Part shown: positions 60,218 to 64,000 of the stretch, piece by piece
How positions within the stretch are numbered: position 1 is the first letter of the stretch
Layout of the letters: every line of letters begins with the position of its first letter
Assembly: GCA_037953625.1 (NCBI GenBank)
Contig: CM075649.1
Location: 121,145,290 to 121,209,289 of the forward strand
DNA: 64,000 nt
Source: Crotalaria pallida
Taxonomy: Eukaryota > Streptophyta > Magnoliopsida > Fabales > Fabaceae
Reading direction: 5' to 3'
The notes under the pieces: generated by a model
The model's database searches: none
Told to the model about the DNA's origin: nothing
Seen by the model: only the letters and a program-made list of their open reading frames with translations
Translations under genes and position numbers: made by a program

Positions 60218-60596
60218 TTGTGGTGGTATTGTGTATTCAGGATTACCTAAGTCATGAGCTATTACTGTACTTCAATTATTTTGGAGCATGCCCGACTTTT
60301 AAGAAACGTGTGAATACTTTTTATGAAATCTTTTTGAGGAAATGAATGGAGTTGCTTAATGGGAAACCAAACAGTCTTCTTAAGAAAACATTTTTGGGAA
60401 AATAAAGTGAAGGCGTTTTGGTTCCGTGTAACAACTCGGTTTTCGAAAGAGAAGGTTGAAGGAGATTAATAACTTTTCCAATATGTTTTCAAGTCCTTCA
60501 ACAATATAAAAAAAATAAATTGTGGCCTCATTTTTGTAATATTAAGAAACGAAAATCAATTATTTCGGTTGTCGAAAATCGGGCTGTTACATGCAG

Positions 60597-61078
60597 CACG
60601 CTTTGATGATCTCATTCGTTATGCCGGAGGTTATCGGGATGCGGACGAGAGGAGCAAATGCATCAACTTTGAGTCAGGACTTCGTCCGGAGATTAGGCTT
60701 GCTTTTGAGTACCGGAACATAGCGGACTTGACTCAGCTGGTGAATATGGCCAGCACTTATGAAGGAGGACTAAAAAGGGTAACGGCTGAGAAAAGAAACA
60801 GGAATATGCAGGATAAAGGAGGTTCTAGCAGGGACAAGGGACCGGCTCAGGAATTAGATCCATATACCGACATCGACACTAGAACAGTAGTACCAAAAGA
60901 GGCGGCCCCCAATGTGAGTGCTCCGAGAACTAGGCCACCATGTCCACATTGTGGAGGATTCCATACTCGTACATGTTGGATGCTTAAGCAGCGTAGGAAG
61001 GAAGGTCTCTGTTTCCAATGCGGACAACCCGGACACCGTGCTGCAGACTGTCCTAGGAGCACGCATAACGAGGAATGA
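60597..61078 (+). pseudogene. gag of E, C-terminal part with two zinc knuckles
   Basis: The frame continues from 54700 across F (GEYA joined to ARFDDLIRYAGGYRDADE). It ends with two Cys/His motifs (CPHCGGFHTRTC and CFQCGQPGHRAADC). It stops at TGA 61076-61078 (HNEE*), where pol would normally continue. The sequence after the stop shows no protease or reverse transcriptase. Confidence 0.9.
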
Positions 61079-62335
61079 ACTTATTCGAGGTACTTTCAAC
61101 GTTGATAATGTACCCAATGTTTACTTAGATTGTTTTTGCATACAACATACATGTTTAATTTATCTTAGAAGAAATCAATAAGTGTTGGTACATTAGTTAA
61201 AGTTCCACTAAACTCAGTGATGGTATTGCCACTAGTAGAAGGTAAGGTTTGAACTGATCACTCTAATTCTTACATCTGCTAGGAGACGATAACATCAGCG
61301 AACATGACGATGATGTCGCTATTGATAGATGTGAGATCGGGATTGATCACCTCGATCTTCACAAGTATTAGTGGTCGATACCATTGACACTTTCCAGCCA
61401 AAATCAGGACTGACAGATAGAAGCTTTAAGCTAATGCATCCATTTACTAGTAGAGTAGCCGCGTATGGAACTCGTGAGAGAACCGAGCGAACCCCGTAGC
61501 GACTGTCTTTAGTCCTCATGAGAAGCCAAACTAAAAGCCAAAATTCACCAAGAACTCTATTAAGAATTCGGAGCGGTCATTGGCGAGAAAAGCGAAACTA
61601 GATGAGTTTGTAGGGTAACCACACCGAGACCGACCCAAGTGAACCATGAGTAATGTTTCAATTCGTACAAGTAAACCTTTTTATTCTTATTCTTCTTAGT
61701 TCCGAAACAACCTTGATGCAACAATTTCAATCCTAACCAAATGTGTTCTAGCTTCAACTCTTAAGCTTTCTCTTTGTTTTTCATTCATGAATACCAATCA
61801 TCTCTGGAGTTCTAGTTTTATCCATTCAATTCGGTTTATCTTTGATTAGGAAAGTTAGAACAATAAGTTGTTGGCCTTTATGAAAAGTCTTTGACTTGCA
61901 TGATTTGAGGTCGTTTTCCCTAAGGCAAAAGCACAAACCCTTCCTGGATTTCAAGGATTACACTTCCTTTCATTGTCAAATCCTTTCCCCCTTGACAGGA
62001 GGCTGTCAAAAACTGACGCATTCAGTTCCCTACTTCCTGGCATGGATGTAACCAGGTATGTCGATGCCAAGTGGGGGAGGACTTAGTAACCTAACTAAGA
62101 TCTAGACGATGTAACAAACGGAAACGAGAAGGGGAGTTGTGTAGGAAAAAGGAGTATAAGGTCCTGACCTATGTATGGAAGTCCAAGGAGTATGGACTTA
62201 GAAGTATCCTATGTGGGAGAATGAAACCGAAGGGACGTAAAGAACGTAGTCGAAAACCCACCTTAATGGGATGATTCTCCATTTACAGGACTGAACGGAA
62301 TTTCGGGGATGAAATTCCAGTAAGTGGGGGAGAAT
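61079..62335 (+). other. pol-less 3' internal region of E
   Basis: About 1.26 kb lies between gag and the 3' LTR. No ORF matches protease, RT, RNase H or integrase. Near the end AATTTCGGGGATGAAATTCC resembles the 3' end of Tekay-like elements, followed by the PPT AAGTGGGGGAGAAT. The middle could be a scrambled remnant or filler. Confidence 0.6.
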
Positions 62336-62637
62336 TGTAACATCCCAAATTTTAATCCCAAATATAATTAAAATAATAACGAGATTGGAATAATAGTAAT
62401 AATAATAACAAGGTTAAATGAGTGTTAGAAAAAAAAAGGATCTTTAAGTGTTAGAAACGTATAATAATAGAAAATTAAGAATAAAGTAATTAAATGATTT
62501 AATATGATGTTTTCAAGATTTGAGTGTTGTAATAGAATTTTGATTTCATCATTATAATTGAAATATATTTTATAGTCAAAATAAATATAAATTTGTTATC
62601 ATACGTTTTTCAAAAAAAAAAGAGTAATTTTATTTAG
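62336..62637 (+). repeat. 3' LTR of E, fragment
   Basis: It matches 45747-46050 almost base for base and stops at TATTTAG, where G is inserted. Confidence 0.9.
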
Positions 62638-64000
62638 TGTTGACACCCAATTTTGTCCGGGGTCAAAAATATTAGTTTGTAAAAATTTTGGGTTAATTAA
62701 ATTCTTATTCTCAAATTTGTATAATTAAATAAATGGTGAGAAAAAATAAAAAAAGCTTGTTTGAATGTATTATTTTTTTGTATTGAATTATTTTTGGGTC
62801 ATTTTAAAAAAAAAAAAAGTTTTAAAATAGTAAAATAAAAAGGTTTGTTTTAAATTAAAAAAAAAAAGAAAGTTTTAAGATAAAAGGTTTGTTTTAAAAA
62901 AAAAAAAAAAAAGAAGGGGTTTGGGCAACGGCCCAAACCATGTAAACCTAAATCTAAATGCTGCAAATGCCTAAACCTAACATTTCAACAACGTTGCAGC
63001 AAGCAGCAAGCAGCAAGCAGCCGCTGCTGCTGTTTCGTTGTTTTCTTCTTTCTCTGTTCTCAAATAAAAAAAAAAACTTAAATCCCCAAATCTTTCTCAA
63101 TCTCCAATCATTATCAATTAATATTTTGATTCGTTTTTTTTATTTCCCTACTCAACTCCTTGCTACATGTCCCTATTCCATAATGCAATCTTTTTCTTCT
63201 CTTCTTCTCCTGGGAAATCTGCCTTTGGATTAAAAGTTGGATTCAGACCAAAATTAATTGATTCGGTTGATATTGTTCTTTGCAAAGTTTTACTCCTATA
63301 AATAGAGCTTCAAATAACACGAAAGAGTACACGAAAAAAAGCACAGAGAAAAAAAAATGAAAATACAGAGAGGAGTACTGTATGTGGCTAATGGATGACC
63401 AATAAGTCTTGCTGTGCAACTGAAGTGTATGGCATCTCAGCTTTCATGAACATGATAGCTTGTTTCTTTGGGAACAATGAACCAAAACTGAATTTTTGAT
63501 ACTAGATTTTAACTTTAGGTTCATGGTACTAATTATTAGTACGGATCAGTTTTTTTTTTTATTTTTTTTATTTTTATTATTGTTGAGATTGGTTAATGGT
63601 TTGAACTTTGAATCTTAGAATAGAAACATTAGAAAGCATACATCTTTTAAGTTTTTTTTGTTAAATAAATCAAAGTGTGTTCTGTTAAATAAAGCAAGCA
63701 TCATGGGTTATCAGAATGAGATGAAGTAGACCAACGCATAGTTGCTATTTTTCCACGGTTTGTTTGATCATATCATCCAAAGAAAAGTGATTACTGGAAT
63801 TCATAGTTTGGAGATTAGGAATTTGAAGGTTTCTGATAGGAGGTTTCGGAACAAAAATTTCAAGGTGAATGAATTAAACTACTAGATGCAATTTGTTTTA
63901 GTTGCTAATTGAATCTTCTTAGGCCAGTGAACGGACGTTGGCTTTTGTTTGATTTTTTTTCTTTTTTTTTATGTTTTATATATATATATATATATATATA
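62638..64000 (+). mobile_element. Ogre-like LTR G, runs off the window
   Basis: It starts TGTTGACACCCAATTTTGTCC after TTTAG, the likely target sequence. It includes long A-runs, a CAGCAAGCAG repeat (62998-63020) and a TATA box (CTCCTATAAATAGAGC) at 63297, followed by an A-rich leader with ACACGAAAGAGTACACG. Its start is similar to that of H at 3370. No coding sequence is seen before the edge. Confidence 0.6.
63297..63304 (+). promoter_or_regulatory. TATA box of LTR G
   Basis: TATAAATA lies 660 bases inside the LTR, in the same context (TATAAATAGAG) as the boxes of H at 3701 and 4132. Confidence 0.6.

Larger units (their letters stand above)
54701..60591 (+). mobile_element. solo LTR F, 5.9 kb, related to C
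   Basis: It starts TGTAACACCCCGTAAATTCC and ends ATCGGGCTGTTACA. The target duplication is TGCAG on both sides (54696-54700 and 60592-60596). There is no PBS, gag, pol or PPT inside. It shares with C the segment GTGAGAGAGAAG(C/T)TATCCTAAGAC (57911) and the core at 59024-59432. Other parts are a CT-rich stretch with possible leader (55480-55690), a long AT-rich middle with TGTGTGTG words, and a G-rich stretch with repeated GGTTTTG-AAA words (58470-58700). A 13-bp stem closes 59124-59225. Confidence 0.88.
45747..62637 (+). mobile_element. element E: gag-only long-LTR chromovirus-like element, split by MULE, F and G
   Basis: The left LTR 45747-54026 contains the MULE and is about 3.46 kb without it. 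PBS TGGTATCAGAGC is at 54031-54042. gag lies at 54187-54700 plus 60597-61078, split by F. The purine tract AAGTGGGGGAGAAT adjoins the right LTR at 62336. LTR starts at both ends are TGTAACATCCCAAATTTTAA, and the first 300 bases are nearly identical. Pol is absent: after gag only about 1.26 kb precedes the PPT. E is non-autonomous. The right LTR is broken at 62638 by G. Confidence 0.85.

Overview
This is plant nuclear DNA: spliced genes with GT-AG introns, low GC, and nested retrotransposons that prime from initiator tRNA-Met. The only resident host gene is the 5' part of a PRL1-type WD40 gene at the left edge, on the minus strand. The mix of very long-LTR chromoviruses and an Ogre-like LTR start (TGTTGACACCCAATTTTGTCC) suggests a dicot, perhaps a papilionoid legume; the species call is weak.

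From about 3.4 kb to the right edge the window is one nest of mobile elements, resolved by matching target-site duplications (TSDs). An Ogre-like LTR (H, 3370-9560) holds a pol-less Copia element (4354-8884, TSD CAAAG) with a palindromic LTR. H is interrupted by B (minus strand, from 9561), a non-autonomous element with very long LTRs. B's left LTR holds a solo LTR, J (15491-19102, TSD TAGGT). B's short internal region holds a full Ty3/gypsy chromovirus, C (20154-34643, TSD ATCAT). B's right LTR is broken at 37217 by another LTR, D (minus strand). D holds a CACTA element (from 40671) that has captured pieces of at least four host genes. D is then broken at 45747 by E, a gag-only chromovirus-like element. 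E carries a complete MULE (46662-51471) in its left LTR, a 5.9 kb solo LTR, F, inside gag (54701-60591, TSD TGCAG), and an Ogre-like LTR, G (from 62638), in its right LTR.

The most unusual signals are these. (1) The LTRs of J and C hold arrays of short hairpins in which the loop stays constant while the stem changes on both sides together. (2) The J and E LTRs look like small spliced genes, with a strong 5' donor, an intron carrying the hairpin or repeat array, and an acceptor before a small ORF; J also has a clear TATA box. (3) The MULE has an apparently unbroken five-exon gene for a predicted 912-residue protein joining a FAR1/MULE transposase to an OTU-type cysteine protease. (4) The CACTA element carries FtsZ2, NPSN-type SNARE, methionyl-tRNA synthetase and RPA1-like exon fragments, all in one orientation. 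(5) The Copia element was inserted, with a perfect TSD, carrying a 5' LTR that is an inverted duplication of the LTR end. (6) A ~400-nt core is shared by four otherwise different LTRs (B, C, D, F).

All calls come from reading the sequence by eye; identities and ages are qualitative.
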